Counted from the stretch's first letter, positions 24,001 through 33,278 are shown. The stretch is 64,000 nucleotides of DNA from Methylophaga sp. (GCF_009711715.1 NZ_VENF01000009.1:248001-312000); one strand, 5' to 3'. The notes: generated from the sequence alone by a model not told the origin. Translations and numbers: made by a program.

Positions 24001-25005
24001 TCTACAGCCGGTGAAGTAACTTTTGATTTGACTGGTGTCAAGGCAGGCAAGTCTGTTGAGTCAATAACATTTGCTGATGCGGTTGATCCTACCAAAGAAA
24101 TCATCTTTGAAAATGCAGAGATTGATGGTTCTGCTGCTTTGTTCAATAAATCAAACGGCGAGTTTGGCGTTGGCAGTAATTTGTTTAATCAGAATGAAAG
24201 TTGGACTACAAGCTTTAACAATTTTTTGGCAACAAACTTCACATTAGCTTATGAGTTCAATGGTTCTGGTACATTAACTGTGAACTACATTGCATATGAC
24301 TCTGATGGTGAATTTGTTTCAGGATCCTTTGATGTCAGTGCTTCAGGCTCCACAACAATAGATTTTCTTGCAAGTGGTGAATTTGATGGTTTAGTGGACT
24401 ACATAGACTTCAGTATCACAAGCGATGAAACAGACCAATCTGCGAAAATCAAACTTACTGAGTTCTCGGCTGACTCAATTACACCGCCAGATGATCAATC
24501 AATTGATGTTGGCGTAACACTAGTCGATGGTGATGGTGATGTAACAGATGAGACTTCATTTAATATCGACATTACAGCTAATGACTCTGATGAAAACACT
24601 GAAGCCTTAGATATTTTAGGAGACGAGGGTTCAGACATTATCGTCAGTAGTGCTGGAAATGACATCTTAACTGGTGGTCTGGGTGCTGATACATTCAGTT
24701 GGAACGAGGGCGACTCTGGTGAGGACATTGTCACTGACTTTAATCAATCCGCTGGTTCCTACGATAGCAATGAAGGCGATGCACTAAATATTTCTGATCT
24801 CATTGGTGATATCGGGGACGGAAATATAGCTGATTATATTTCAGTGGCAGATAGTGCTGATGGTGCAGTAATCGAAATCAGTGATACCGGTGACCTTGCG
24901 GGTAATGTTACTCAAACGATTGTCTTGGAAGGTGTAACAGTAGCTGACTTAGGACCTGATCTCGCAACGATTCTCACTAATCATACGGATGTTGACCCTA
25001 GTTAA
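21088..25005 (+). CDS. LapA-type RTX adhesin with Calx-beta domain and duplicated module
   Basis: A 1305-residue paralogue of the protein at 7095. The retention module (1-75) and linker with Thr111-Ala-Ala-Gly114 are nearly the same. A Calx-beta-like domain spans about residues 205-325. An Ig-like module with Ser-Gly-Asp-Glu-Thr-Asp-Gly follows, then two almost identical 223-residue copies of a paired cadherin/VCBS-like module. A less repetitive, AT-richer region with a possible ligand-binding domain (DNA 23750-24500) comes next, then RTX-like nonapeptides (Gly-Asn-Asp-Ile-Leu-Thr-Gly-Gly-Leu-Gly-Ala-Asp) and a type I secretion C-terminus. RBS GGAGG is well placed. It should be exported by the same type I system and be released by a LapG-like protease if one exists. 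Confidence 0.9.
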   Translation: MATQIGIVKAIIGEVTATAADGSSRTLQAGDRVFANELITTGPGGAIEIEFADGSLMDLGRNSQAMLDSEVFDPNDTAVAEGAQDDVPDDVAAIQQALLEGEDPTEIGEATAAGAGVEGSDGGHEAVFVDYLNPAVTPDAGFDTIGVTNSYDLPEEDIIILPEEDEQPTVPQVSVSVDVEIEIEDPQSPPPEDGVPTPEYPVLVEGNAASVLEGTSEGTKQVVFIINLSESFSQDVQVTYILQPVSSNGAADTPDDWFNGPSPQTVTIPAGSTSFPVYVEIVEDNIPEANGVFEIVLISANNATINPDADSATVTIYDDDVSLVSDDVSGDETDGLVELDGVIDADFGPGDTGSISVALSGGSWVGTATASANTVTADDGSWTLVINNDGTYKFTQNEAFDHPDSTDPDDPLTFEFTATATDSSGNTSSPSVFTVTVDDDGPVANNDADDAGEGEQNVTGNVLTNDTFGADEPLADGVVGVVAGVSGVAAVGSLATIETAYGFLTLNADGSYDYDAKPNAVPAEGATDVFTYTIQDADGDLSYATLTITLTDSGLTAAAGDIQADDAAVATADPADNLFTTTVVPSGGTGPFSFAIDAGHSDPSYGTFSVDPVTGVVTFNQTAAYDHASDSDLADDATSVNIVVTDANNNTYTTTVYVDITDDLPQAEDDADDAGEGEQNVTGNVLTNDTFGADEPLADGVVGVVAGVSGVAAVGSLATIETAYGFLTLNADGSYDYDAKPNAVPAEGATDVFTYTIQDADGDLSYATLTITLTDSGLTAAAGDIQADDAAVATADPADNLFTTTVVPSGGTGPFSFAIDAGHSDPSYGTFSVDPVTGVVTFNQTAAYDHASDSDLADDATSVNIVVTDANNNTYTTTVYVDITDDLPTINEIADIDMANELQVVTGQIDFDSGADGVNQFVINTINDGGFSSSVSGLGTSTITAYDANDQPLYTLTVDETGQYSFELLQTSTAGEVTFDLTGVKAGKSVESITFADAVDPTKEIIFENAEIDGSAALFNKSNGEFGVGSNLFNQNESWTTSFNNFLATNFTLAYEFNGSGTLTVNYIAYDSDGEFVSGSFDVSASGSTTIDFLASGEFDGLVDYIDFSITSDETDQSAKIKLTEFSADSITPPDDQSIDVGVTLVDGDGDVTDETSFNIDITANDSDENTEALDILGDEGSDIIVSSAGNDILTGGLGADTFSWNEGDSGEDIVTDFNQSAGSYDSNEGDALNISDLIGDIGDGNIADYISVADSADGAVIEISDTGDLAGNVTQTIVLEGVTVADLGPDLATILTNHTDVDPS
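22429..23750 (+). repeat. Two near-identical 669-base tandem repeats inside the adhesin gene
   Basis: Copy 1 (22429-23081) and copy 2 (23098-23750) are offset by exactly 669 bases, or 223 codons. By eye they differ at very few positions inside the unit, for example a T/C change in the codon after Leu-Thr-Asn, and start to diverge only at the ends. The frame is kept. Such identity implies recent duplication or ongoing gene conversion, and copy number could vary between strains. Confidence 0.9.
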
Positions 25006-25028
25006 TTAGCTGTATCGGTAATAGTTGA

Positions 25029-25057
25029 AATAAGGCTGGCTCCGGCCGGCCTTATTC
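25029..25057 (+). terminator. Strong hairpin after the second adhesin gene
   Basis: A 12-base-pair stem (AATAAGGCTGGC / GCCGGCCTTATT, one G-T pair) closes on a TCCG tetraloop 24 bases after the stop. The T content after it is poor, so it may be a partial terminator or protect the mRNA 3' end. Confidence 0.6.
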
Positions 25058-25171
25058 ACCTGAACCAGATAACACGGATAGTTAAAGCAACAAACTCTCG
25101 TAAACGGATTTGGGGGTGTAGCAACACAAGGAGTCATGTTTATTGATTATCTCTTCATGGAGGGATAGGAC

Positions 25172-25777
25172 ATGGCGGTAAAAATTGGTGTGCTTAACGC
25201 CGTTATCGGCGAAGCCACGGCCACTGCGGCTGATGGCCTTATCAGAACCCTGCGGCCCGGTGACAGCGCCTTTGCTGATGAGCTGATCACAACCGGCCCC
25301 GGCGGTGCGGTAGAAATCTGCTTTGCTGACGGCAGTGTGATGGACTTGGGCAGAGACTCTCAGGTCATGCTCAATAACGAATTTTTCTTTCCGAGTGCCA
25401 AAATCGTTGCAGAGAATGAGACTGACGATTTTCTTACTCATATTTCCAGTAATAACTTCCTGATTAATGCCGAAGGCGATGACATTCTGTCCGGGCTTGA
25501 TGGCGATCTTCCTTCTGCTCCCCATGCTGTGGATTCAAACAATAAACCAGTGGAAAGCACTGATGTTGTCTATCTGGCCGATGTGATCAGTTCGTCTGCG
25601 AACTGGATTGCCGGTGTTGAGCATGAAGGACATTTACAGATTCAGGTAAGTAACAGCATGGGCGTTGTAAAAATGTTTGATCTGACCACTGTTGCGGCAG
25701 CAGATGATGCTGCAGCGAGATCGGCTTTGGGGGATTTGTTGAATTCCCCGGGCAGTGGTGACGATCTGATTGTGTGA
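25172..25777 (+). CDS. Retention-module stub protein without a LapG site or passenger repeats
   Basis: This 201-residue protein opens with the same retention module as the three large adhesins (residues 1-70, including Phe-Ala-Asp-Gly-Ser-Val-Met-Asp-Leu-Gly-Arg). The next part, which in the others carries the Pro-Asp-Asp-Val-Ala helix and the Thr-Ala-Ala-Gly cleavage site, is missing. Instead there is one RTX-like half repeat (Glu-Gly-Asp-Asp-Ile-Leu-Ser-Gly-Leu-Asp-Gly-Asp, about 101-112) and an 80-residue tail that resembles a type I secretion C-terminus, ending Asp-Asp-Leu-Ile-Val. Cys50 replaces the Glu of the paralogues. It may be a working miniature, lodged permanently in the outer-membrane pore, or the residue of a larger adhesin after internal deletion. 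A strong RBS (GGAGGGATAGGAC before ATG) favours expression. Confidence 0.8.
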   Translation: MAVKIGVLNAVIGEATATAADGLIRTLRPGDSAFADELITTGPGGAVEICFADGSVMDLGRDSQVMLNNEFFFPSAKIVAENETDDFLTHISSNNFLINAEGDDILSGLDGDLPSAPHAVDSNNKPVESTDVVYLADVISSSANWIAGVEHEGHLQIQVSNSMGVVKMFDLTTVAAADDAAARSALGDLLNSPGSGDDLIV

Positions 25778-25792
25778 TTTTATTTGGTTATG

Positions 25793-25807
25793 TGAGTCAG
25801 CGACTCA
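25793..25807 (+). other. Short perfect dyad before the third adhesin gene
   Basis: TGAGTC-AGC-GACTCA lies in the 150-base gap between the stub and the third adhesin. It is too short and lacks a T run for a convincing terminator. It could be an operator. Nothing else was recognised in the gap except the strong AAGGAGG ribosome binding site before 25928. Confidence 0.3.
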
Positions 25808-25927
25808 ATTGAGATAAAGCTTAACGATTACAGACAATACTCCACCTCCTTAAACAAGAGATGCTGCTTGAGTCAAAGCTGACTGTTTAGATGTTGTCCA
25901 GGACGGATTTCTAAGGAGGGCCATAAG

Positions 25928-28900
25928 ATGGCTACTGAAATTGGTTTTGTTAAAGCGATAATGGGTGAAGTCAGAGCCACAGCGACTGATGGCTCGAGCA
26001 GAATCCTGAAAGTTGGCGACAGAGTGTATGCCAATGAAATGATAGCCACCGGGCTTGATGGGATTATTCAGATAGAGTTTACCGACGGCAGCACAATGGA
26101 CCTGGGGCGGAGTTCGCAGGCCATGCTCAACAGTGACGTGTTTGATCCCGACCTCGCTGGGGCAGAGCCTGAAGCTGAGGCAGTCGTCCCTGATGATGTG
26201 GCCGCGATTCAACAAGCCTTATTGGAAGGGGAAGACCCGACAGCGATTGGTGAAGCGACCGCTGCTGGTGCAGGCGTTGAAGGCGGTAATGAGGGCCATG
26301 AGCCGGTCTTTGTCGATTATCTTAATCCTGCCGTTATCCCGGTCGCAGGCTTCGACACCATTGGTGTCACCAATACTTACGACCTCCCGGAAGAAGACAT
26401 TATTATCCTTGAGGAACCCAATGGCTTTCCTCTTGCAGGTACAAATAATGATGCCGCTTTCGATGAGGATGATCTGCCGATTGAGGATGATCTCGCCCAA
26501 ATGCAGATTCTTTTTCTCAGTGCGGTGACCTCGTTGAGTGCTGAGACCGGTGTTAATTACAATGCGGAAATACTCTCGCCAGTAGGGAATGATGATGCTG
26601 CTGCGGGAGATAATTTGTTACCTGGATCACCCTTGTATTTTAGTGGTGTGCTGAATGCTTCCTATGGTCCTGACGGCCCTGGGGCGCTGACACTCAATGC
26701 AAGCCAACCCGGTTTGAGCGGTTTGACCTCCGGGGGAGAGCCAGTCAATGTGGTGGTCTCAGCGGATGGCCTGACCCTGATTGGCTATCATGAAAATGGC
26801 ACTTTTGAAGCCGATATCGTCTTTGTCGTTGTGATTGACCCAGTCTCACTGACTTATAGTGTGGGCTTGTTTGATGTGCTCGATCATACGGATGCATCAA
26901 CAGAAGATAATCTGATTCTGGATATCGGCTACACCATTACTGATGGCAATGGGGACTCAGCAAGCGGCAATATCCTGGTCAATGTCGATGACGATTCTCC
27001 TCTGGTCAGTCTCTCACTGAATAGTGATCAGCAAAGCGAATTGCCGCTATCGCTGGTAGTAGATGAGTCGGTCGGCACTGATGGCTCGGTAAAAGATGAG
27101 CCAGGTCTGGCTGACAACGATGATGAGACTGACTCTGCCGATGACACAGATATTGGTTATGCCACCATCAGTGGTGCCGTTCTATTTGATGTCGACGTGG
27201 ATGCCGGCGCAGACGGTGAAGATGCCACTGCCCGGAGTTTCGCACTGACACTGGCCCTGGCAGAGGGGGAAACCGAGGTCGACTCCGGTCTGGATGCGAC
27301 CAATGGTGGCGACATTATGTTGTCCATGGACGGCAATGACATTGTCGGCATGGATGGAGATACCCTTGTATTCCGAATCAGTATCGACGCTGAAACCGGC
27401 GATGTCACCGTTTCTCAATACCAGGCCATTGATCATGGTGAGGATGACAACGACCATGATGCTTTACTCACCATCACAGAGGGCCTCATAGGTGCCAACG
27501 TCACGGTTTATGACAATGACGGTGACAGCGCCACTTCTGATGATGTGGATCTAGGACGACTCATCGGCTTTGAAGATGATGGGCCGGCACAAACTGTGAC
27601 TGCCGATGCCGAAGCGGCCGCCGCACTGGCAGTCGAGCTTGATGAAACTGAAGGCGATGACCGCGCTAATGCCGATCTGGCAGAAGTTGCAGACGGCAAC
27701 ACCGACGACGACGGGCCGGGACTGGCTCAAGTGACTACTTCGGTTACCGGCGGTCTTGCCGCGTTGTTCACTGCAGCCGGCAGTTATGGCTCTGACGGTG
27801 CAGGGACAGTCAGTGAGGAACTTAGCTTTACCGGTGTGCCGGAAGAAGGGCTTGCAACCAGTCTGTCAGCCACTGATGGTGGCGCGATCACATTGTATCT
27901 TGAAGGTGGCGAACTGGTGGGGCGTGATGGCGATAACGATATTGTATTTACTGTCGCGATCATTGAATTCCCGGCAGATTCCGGTGAATATCAGTTGCAA
28001 ACCACCCTGTACGAAGCCATTGACCATGGTGAAGACGGCAATCTGTATGACGCCGTCACCCAACTGTTGTTGGAAGGTGAAGGCGAAGTACAGTTGCAAT
28101 ACGAAGTTACCCGCATTGATGGCGATGGCGATGAAGCGGTTGCATCTGATCAGATCACCCTGATTAATGCCAACGGTTCTGTCTTCAGCTTTGATGATGA
28201 TGGTCCTGAGCAGATTGTGACAGCGAATGCAGAAGCCGCAGCCGCGCTGGCGGTGGAACTCGATGAAACTGAAGGCGAAGATCGCGCCAACGCGGACGTG
28301 GGAGAAGTTGCCGACGGCAACACCGATGATGCCGGTCCGGGACTGGCACAGGTTACCACCGCGGTCACCGGTGGTCTTGCTGCACTGTTCACAGCCTCAG
28401 GCAGTTATGGTTCTGATGGTGCCGGCACGGTGTCAGACTCATTGAGTTTTGTCGGTGTGCCCGGTGAAGGTCTGGCGACTAATTTGTCAGCGACCGACGG
28501 CGGTGCCATCACGCTCTACCTGGAAGCTGGCGAATTGGTGGGACGTGACGGCGATAATGACATTGTATTCACCTTAGCGATTATCGAATCACCGGTGGAT
28601 TCTGGTGAGTATCAATTGCAGACCACGCTTTATGAAGCGATTGACCATGGTGAGGACGGCAATTTTTATGACTCAGTTGCCCAGTTACTGCTGATAGATG
28701 AGGGTGAAGTACAATTGCAGTACGAAGTCACCCGTACTGATGGTGATGGCGATGAGGTGGTCGCCTCGGATCAAATCACGCTGGTCGATGACGAAACTTC
28801 TGTCATCAGCTTTGATGATGATGGGCCACAGGTCTCACTGGCATTAGCGGCGGAAGTCGACCCAATCATCGTGGATGAGTCTGTGGGTACAGACGGATCA

Positions 28901-31900
28901 ATCCAGGATGAGCCCGGCCTGGCTGACAATGATGATGAAACCGGTTCAGCCGATCCGGATGATATTGGTTTTGCCACCCTTAGTGGTGCCGCATTGTTTA
29001 ACGTCAACGTGATGCCCGGCAGTGATGGGGAAGATAGCGACGCTCGCAGCTTTGCATTAACGCTGTCGCTGGCTGAAGGGGAAACCGAGATCGATTCCGG
29101 TCTGGATGCGACAGATGGTGGCGACATCATGTTGTCATGGGAAACCGAAGGCAGTGTGATCGTAGGCACTGACGGAGATGGTCATGTGGTGTTCCGAATC
29201 AGTATTGATGCCGATACCGGGGATGTGACCATCTCCCAATATGAGGCCATCGATCACGGTGAGGACGAGAATGACCATGATGCGTTACTCGCCATTGGCG
29301 AAGGTCTGATTGGGGCTAATGTTACCGTTTATGACAGTGATGGTGACAGTGCGATCTCCAATGAGGTCGAACTGGGTAGTCTGATTGGCTTTGAGGACGA
29401 CGGGCCAGCAGTCACACTGGAGACAGAGTCTGAAGTCAGCATTGTGATTGATGAATCCGTGGGTACTGGCGGCTCGACTAAAGATGAGCCTGGACTGGCT
29501 GATAATGATGACGAAACCGGTTCAGCCGATCCGGATGATATTGGTTTTGCCACCCTCAGTGGTGCCGCATTGTTTAACGTCAACGTGATGCCGGGCAGTG
29601 ATGGGGAAGATAGCGACGCTCGCAGCTTTGCTTTGACACTGTCTCTCGCTGACGAGGAAACCGAAGTCGACTCCGGTCTGGATGCGATGGATGGCGGCGA
29701 CATCATGCTGTCGTGGGAAACCGAGGGCAGTGTGATCGTAGGCACTGACGGTGATGGTCACGTGGTTTTCCGTATCAGTATTGACGCAGAGACCGGTGAT
29801 ATCACCGTCTCACAATATGAAGCGATAGACCATGGCGAAGATGGTAATGATCATGATGCCCTGGTCGCCCTTGGCGAAGGGCTGATTGGTGCCCATGTCA
29901 CCGTTTATGACAATGATGGCGACAGTGCCACCTCCGATGATATCGAATTGGGCAGTCTGATCGGTTTTGAGGACGATGGTCCGGCCGCTCTGGACGAAGC
30001 CTCTCAGGATGTGACCGAGGGCACCACGGTGACCGGCATGCTTGACTTCGATGGTGGTAGTGATGGTGCGACTGTCACTCATATAAATGACATTGAACTG
30101 GTGTTTGATGCAGAAGATGAGGGATTCTCTCAGGCGATTGATATCGGGAACGGTACCATCAAGGTCAAGGCCGATGGCAGTTACAGCTACACTGCTGATG
30201 CAGGTCTGGTTCAGCCTGTCACCGACACGGCGACCTATACGGTCACAGATGGTGATGGTGACACTGCGACAGCAGATATTGATTTCAATATCACTGACGC
30301 CAATACCCCGACAGCAGGAACCAGTAGCGCATTAGTCGACGATGATGGTCTGACAGGGGGCGTTGATAACGGACCCGGCGATGATACGCCTGATAACGAT
30401 CCGGACAATGATGAAAGTACCTACAGCGGCACGCTGGATTTCAGCTTCGGTGGTGACGGACCTGGCAGTATCGACTTTGCTGCCATGCATGGCGACAGCG
30501 ATACGCTGGGCATAGAAACGGTGACCTATAGCTGGGACGGAGGCAGCGATACGCTGACAGCCACCATCACTGGTGGTGCTCGTGACGGCACGGACTTGTT
30601 TACCGTCACCGTGAATCCAGTCACTGGGGCTTACACTGTCACCTTGTTGACCAATGTGTTGCATGAGAGCCTGGATGGTCTGGCAGGAGATGATACCGAA
30701 AACAATGACTCGGTATCGCTGACCTTTACCGTCACTGACGCTGACAACAGCACGGACGATGGTACGCTCACCATCAACTTTGATGATGACACGCCAACAG
30801 TGGATGTCATGACTACAGGTGAAGCCGATGTGGTGATGCTGACACAGGATGCCGAAACAGATGGCGATCCAACAGAGACTGATACTGCAATGGGGGCCTT
30901 TGGCAGTGTATTCACATTGGCGACAGCGCTGGCAGGTGCCGATGGGCAGGATGGCAGCATAAGCTGGACCTACACGCTGAATCTGGAGGTGGCGGAAGGT
31001 ACAGACACTGGTCTGAACAGTGGTGGTAATGATATCTATCTCTATCAAATGGACGACGGGACGGTTATCGGTTCCACCAGCAACACAGAACCCTTGTCAA
31101 TCGACGCCAGTGTGGTATTCAGTCTGAGTGTCGATGGTGATGGCAATGTCACGTTGAGTCAGTATGAAGCGATGGATCACCTGACGCCTGAAGAGATGGC
31201 CGCCTACGACGACGATGTCCTGAGTCTGGCTAACGGTCTGGTCAGTATCACCGGCGAAGCCAGTATTACCGATAATGATGGTGATACAGCCACCGACAGT
31301 GAGACCATCGATTTGGGCGGAAACGTGCAGTTTGCCGATGATGGCCCGGTGATTGATGTGGCAGTCACAGGTGAAGCTGATGTGGTCTTACTGACCCAGG
31401 ATGCCGAAACAGACGGCGATCCGACCGAGACTGATACCGCAGTGGGTGCCTTTGGCGGTGTATTCACATTGGCGACAGCGCTGGCGGGTGCAGACGGTCA
31501 GGATGGCAGTATCAGCTGGACCTACACGCTGAATCTGGAGGTGGCGGAAGGTACAGACAGTGGTCTGAATAGTGGTGGGAATGATATCTATCTCTATCAA
31601 TTGGACGACGGGACGGTTATCGGCTCAACCAGCAATACAGAGCCCTTGTCAATCGACGCCAGTGTGGTATTCAGCCTGAGTGTGGATGGCGACGGCAATG
31701 TTACGCTGAGCCAGTATCAGGCATTAGACCACCTGACACCTGAAACCATGCCGGCCTATGATGACGATATTCTGACTCTGGCCAATGGCCTGGTCAGCCT
31801 CACCGGTGAAGCTACGATCACTGATGGCGATGGTGACACTGCGACTCACAGTGAAACCATTGATCTGGGCGGCAATATCCAGTTCGCTGATGATGGCCCT

Positions 31901-33253
31901 GTCTTTACCATCGTCAATGATGGTTTCGACCTCGATAATATTGTCAGTCTGGTCACGCAAAACCCGACTACCGATATGACTTACTTCGGCAACTTCTCTG
32001 ACTGGGTCTTCGGTGCAGACGGCTTTGGTGAATACTCGCTGACCTTACCGGCAGGTGTGGAACTGGATGAGCTTGCATCAGATGAAAGCACCATTGTGCT
32101 CAACTTCTATGAAGATGAGGTGCTGGTGGCAACCCTGACCTTAAATGCGGATGGTCAGGACAGCCTTGATGTTTTCCGCCGGGAACCCGAAGTCGAGTTT
32201 ATCCCCGTTGCTACAGCTGCTGCTGAAGCCGGTGGGCCTGTAGGCTCTATTCTGGTCGACCTGAACGCAGCCGCTGATTTCAACATTTTGGTTGAGGCGA
32301 CAAAAGGGGGCGTTGCGGACGATGTGAATGCCAGTACTAATGGCTGGGGGGTTGATAACCAAAATATTGAGGATGATGAAACGATCACTTTCTCATTTGT
32401 TGATGATGACGATGATGTCACTCCCTATGGCATTAGTGACTTCAAATTCCAGGTCACAAAATGGACTGGGGGCTTTAATGGTTCTATTGCGATAACCATC
32501 GTCTATATCGACGCAGATACCATGATGCAGGAAGATGAAACGCTCCAGTTTGCCAGCGTGGAGGATGCGGTTATCACGATTACTGAACTTGGATGGTTAA
32601 ATTATGAAGCCGGTGACCAACTGCTTTCTGTTCAGATTGAACATGGTGATGCTTCCGATGGTGGTGCTTTCAACATCAATGGCGTTGAAGTGGGGGCTGA
32701 ATCATCAACCCCGCCAGCTGACCTTTCCTATGAGGGCATTGTCATTGATGTCGTCGATGGTGATGGTGATGTGGATAGTCAGGAATTCAGTCTAGCCATT
32801 GATGGTGATGAGGGTGATGGACTCCAAGTTGAGGCGATTACCGGAACATCAGGAGCTGATGATGGTATTGAAAATCCAGTACTAGTTGGTACTGCAGGAG
32901 ATGACTTCCTAATAGGCGGCGCCGGTGACGATATCCTGACAGGGAATACAGGAACTGATACCTTCGAGTTCAGCATGGCCTTTAACACTGGTGAGGATGA
33001 AATCACTGACTTCGAAATAGGAGTCGATACATTGTCCTTCAGTGATGTGGTAGACGAGAACAATGACATCACGATAGATTTTGCCGATGTTGTGGCGTCG
33101 ATCGAGAATGGTGGCGCGGGTAATGATCTGACCATCAATATGACCAATGGGGGGGCAGTGACCTTGACCGGTCTGGGTACGGCCGACTCGCTTAACACGG
33201 CTGCTCAGTTGGAAAGCTATCTGGGCAATATCAACATCAATACAGATAGCTAA
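25928..33253 (+). CDS. Large LapA-type RTX adhesin with tandem T1SS-143-like modules
   Basis: A 2441-residue paralogue of the proteins at 7095 and 21088. It has the retention module (1-75), the Thr111-Ala-Ala-Gly114 site, then a long series of about 180-210-residue acidic modules in three families, several in tandem. Module starts are marked by Val-Asp-Glu-Ser-Val-Gly-Thr, Glu-Leu-Asp-Glu-Thr-Glu-Gly or Gly-Glu-Ala-Asp-Val-Val, and ends by Phe-Xaa-Asp-Asp-Gly-Pro. A distinct domain (about residues 1995-2260, DNA 31910-32700) is different and may bind a ligand. RTX nonapeptides (Gly-Asp-Asp-Phe-Leu-Ile-Gly-Gly-Ala-Gly-Asp-Asp) and the secretion domain end it. AAGGAGG lies just before the ATG. 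The shared control block of the other two large adhesins was not found here. Confidence 0.91.
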   Translation: MATEIGFVKAIMGEVRATATDGSSRILKVGDRVYANEMIATGLDGIIQIEFTDGSTMDLGRSSQAMLNSDVFDPDLAGAEPEAEAVVPDDVAAIQQALLEGEDPTAIGEATAAGAGVEGGNEGHEPVFVDYLNPAVIPVAGFDTIGVTNTYDLPEEDIIILEEPNGFPLAGTNNDAAFDEDDLPIEDDLAQMQILFLSAVTSLSAETGVNYNAEILSPVGNDDAAAGDNLLPGSPLYFSGVLNASYGPDGPGALTLNASQPGLSGLTSGGEPVNVVVSADGLTLIGYHENGTFEADIVFVVVIDPVSLTYSVGLFDVLDHTDASTEDNLILDIGYTITDGNGDSASGNILVNVDDDSPLVSLSLNSDQQSELPLSLVVDESVGTDGSVKDEPGLADNDDETDSADDTDIGYATISGAVLFDVDVDAGADGEDATARSFALTLALAEGETEVDSGLDATNGGDIMLSMDGNDIVGMDGDTLVFRISIDAETGDVTVSQYQAIDHGEDDNDHDALLTITEGLIGANVTVYDNDGDSATSDDVDLGRLIGFEDDGPAQTVTADAEAAAALAVELDETEGDDRANADLAEVADGNTDDDGPGLAQVTTSVTGGLAALFTAAGSYGSDGAGTVSEELSFTGVPEEGLATSLSATDGGAITLYLEGGELVGRDGDNDIVFTVAIIEFPADSGEYQLQTTLYEAIDHGEDGNLYDAVTQLLLEGEGEVQLQYEVTRIDGDGDEAVASDQITLINANGSVFSFDDDGPEQIVTANAEAAAALAVELDETEGEDRANADVGEVADGNTDDAGPGLAQVTTAVTGGLAALFTASGSYGSDGAGTVSDSLSFVGVPGEGLATNLSATDGGAITLYLEAGELVGRDGDNDIVFTLAIIESPVDSGEYQLQTTLYEAIDHGEDGNFYDSVAQLLLIDEGEVQLQYEVTRTDGDGDEVVASDQITLVDDETSVISFDDDGPQVSLALAAEVDPIIVDESVGTDGSIQDEPGLADNDDETGSADPDDIGFATLSGAALFNVNVMPGSDGEDSDARSFALTLSLAEGETEIDSGLDATDGGDIMLSWETEGSVIVGTDGDGHVVFRISIDADTGDVTISQYEAIDHGEDENDHDALLAIGEGLIGANVTVYDSDGDSAISNEVELGSLIGFEDDGPAVTLETESEVSIVIDESVGTGGSTKDEPGLADNDDETGSADPDDIGFATLSGAALFNVNVMPGSDGEDSDARSFALTLSLADEETEVDSGLDAMDGGDIMLSWETEGSVIVGTDGDGHVVFRISIDAETGDITVSQYEAIDHGEDGNDHDALVALGEGLIGAHVTVYDNDGDSATSDDIELGSLIGFEDDGPAALDEASQDVTEGTTVTGMLDFDGGSDGATVTHINDIELVFDAEDEGFSQAIDIGNGTIKVKADGSYSYTADAGLVQPVTDTATYTVTDGDGDTATADIDFNITDANTPTAGTSSALVDDDGLTGGVDNGPGDDTPDNDPDNDESTYSGTLDFSFGGDGPGSIDFAAMHGDSDTLGIETVTYSWDGGSDTLTATITGGARDGTDLFTVTVNPVTGAYTVTLLTNVLHESLDGLAGDDTENNDSVSLTFTVTDADNSTDDGTLTINFDDDTPTVDVMTTGEADVVMLTQDAETDGDPTETDTAMGAFGSVFTLATALAGADGQDGSISWTYTLNLEVAEGTDTGLNSGGNDIYLYQMDDGTVIGSTSNTEPLSIDASVVFSLSVDGDGNVTLSQYEAMDHLTPEEMAAYDDDVLSLANGLVSITGEASITDNDGDTATDSETIDLGGNVQFADDGPVIDVAVTGEADVVLLTQDAETDGDPTETDTAVGAFGGVFTLATALAGADGQDGSISWTYTLNLEVAEGTDSGLNSGGNDIYLYQLDDGTVIGSTSNTEPLSIDASVVFSLSVDGDGNVTLSQYQALDHLTPETMPAYDDDILTLANGLVSLTGEATITDGDGDTATHSETIDLGGNIQFADDGPVFTIVNDGFDLDNIVSLVTQNPTTDMTYFGNFSDWVFGADGFGEYSLTLPAGVELDELASDESTIVLNFYEDEVLVATLTLNADGQDSLDVFRREPEVEFIPVATAAAEAGGPVGSILVDLNAAADFNILVEATKGGVADDVNASTNGWGVDNQNIEDDETITFSFVDDDDDVTPYGISDFKFQVTKWTGGFNGSIAITIVYIDADTMMQEDETLQFASVEDAVITITELGWLNYEAGDQLLSVQIEHGDASDGGAFNINGVEVGAESSTPPADLSYEGIVIDVVDGDGDVDSQEFSLAIDGDEGDGLQVEAITGTSGADDGIENPVLVGTAGDDFLIGGAGDDILTGNTGTDTFEFSMAFNTGEDEITDFEIGVDTLSFSDVVDENNDITIDFADVVASIENGGAGNDLTINMTNGGAVTLTGLGTADSLNTAAQLESYLGNININTDS
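27577..28818 (+). repeat. Tandem pair of 621-base modules in the third adhesin gene
   Basis: Two 207-codon units, offset 621 bases, both containing Ala-Glu-Ala-Ala-Ala-Ala-Leu-Ala-Val-Glu-Leu-Asp-Glu-Thr-Glu-Gly and both ending near Phe-Asp-Asp-Asp-Gly-Pro. They are highly similar as protein but differ at many synonymous sites, so this duplication looks older than the one in the gene at 21088. Confidence 0.8.
28874..30025 (+). repeat. Tandem pair of 576-base Asp-Glu-Ser-type modules
   Basis: Two 192-codon units offset by 576 bases, each opening with Asp-Glu-Ser-Val-Gly-Thr. A more diverged third copy opens near 27062. Long stretches are base-for-base the same between the two tandem copies, for instance around 28949 and 29525, so this pair is recent or homogenised. 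Confidence 0.8.
30821..31899 (+). repeat. Tandem pair of 552-base modules
   Basis: Two 184-codon units offset by 552 bases. Each contains Gly-Glu-Ala-Asp-Val-Val, Gln-Asp-Ala-Glu-Thr-Asp-Gly-Asp-Pro-Thr-Glu-Thr and a Gly-Ser-Thr-Ser-Asn-Thr-Glu-Pro segment. They are highly similar at protein and DNA level with scattered silent changes. Confidence 0.8.
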
Positions 33254-33278
33254 TTTGCGAGGGAACGCAGTCTGGTTT

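Noticed and set aside
30332-31048. Long antisense open frame (238 codons) inside the third adhesin gene
   Set aside because: The plus-strand frame is clearly coding with repeated domains; long antisense frames arise from its biased Asp/Gly/Thr codon use. No ribosome site or family match is seen.
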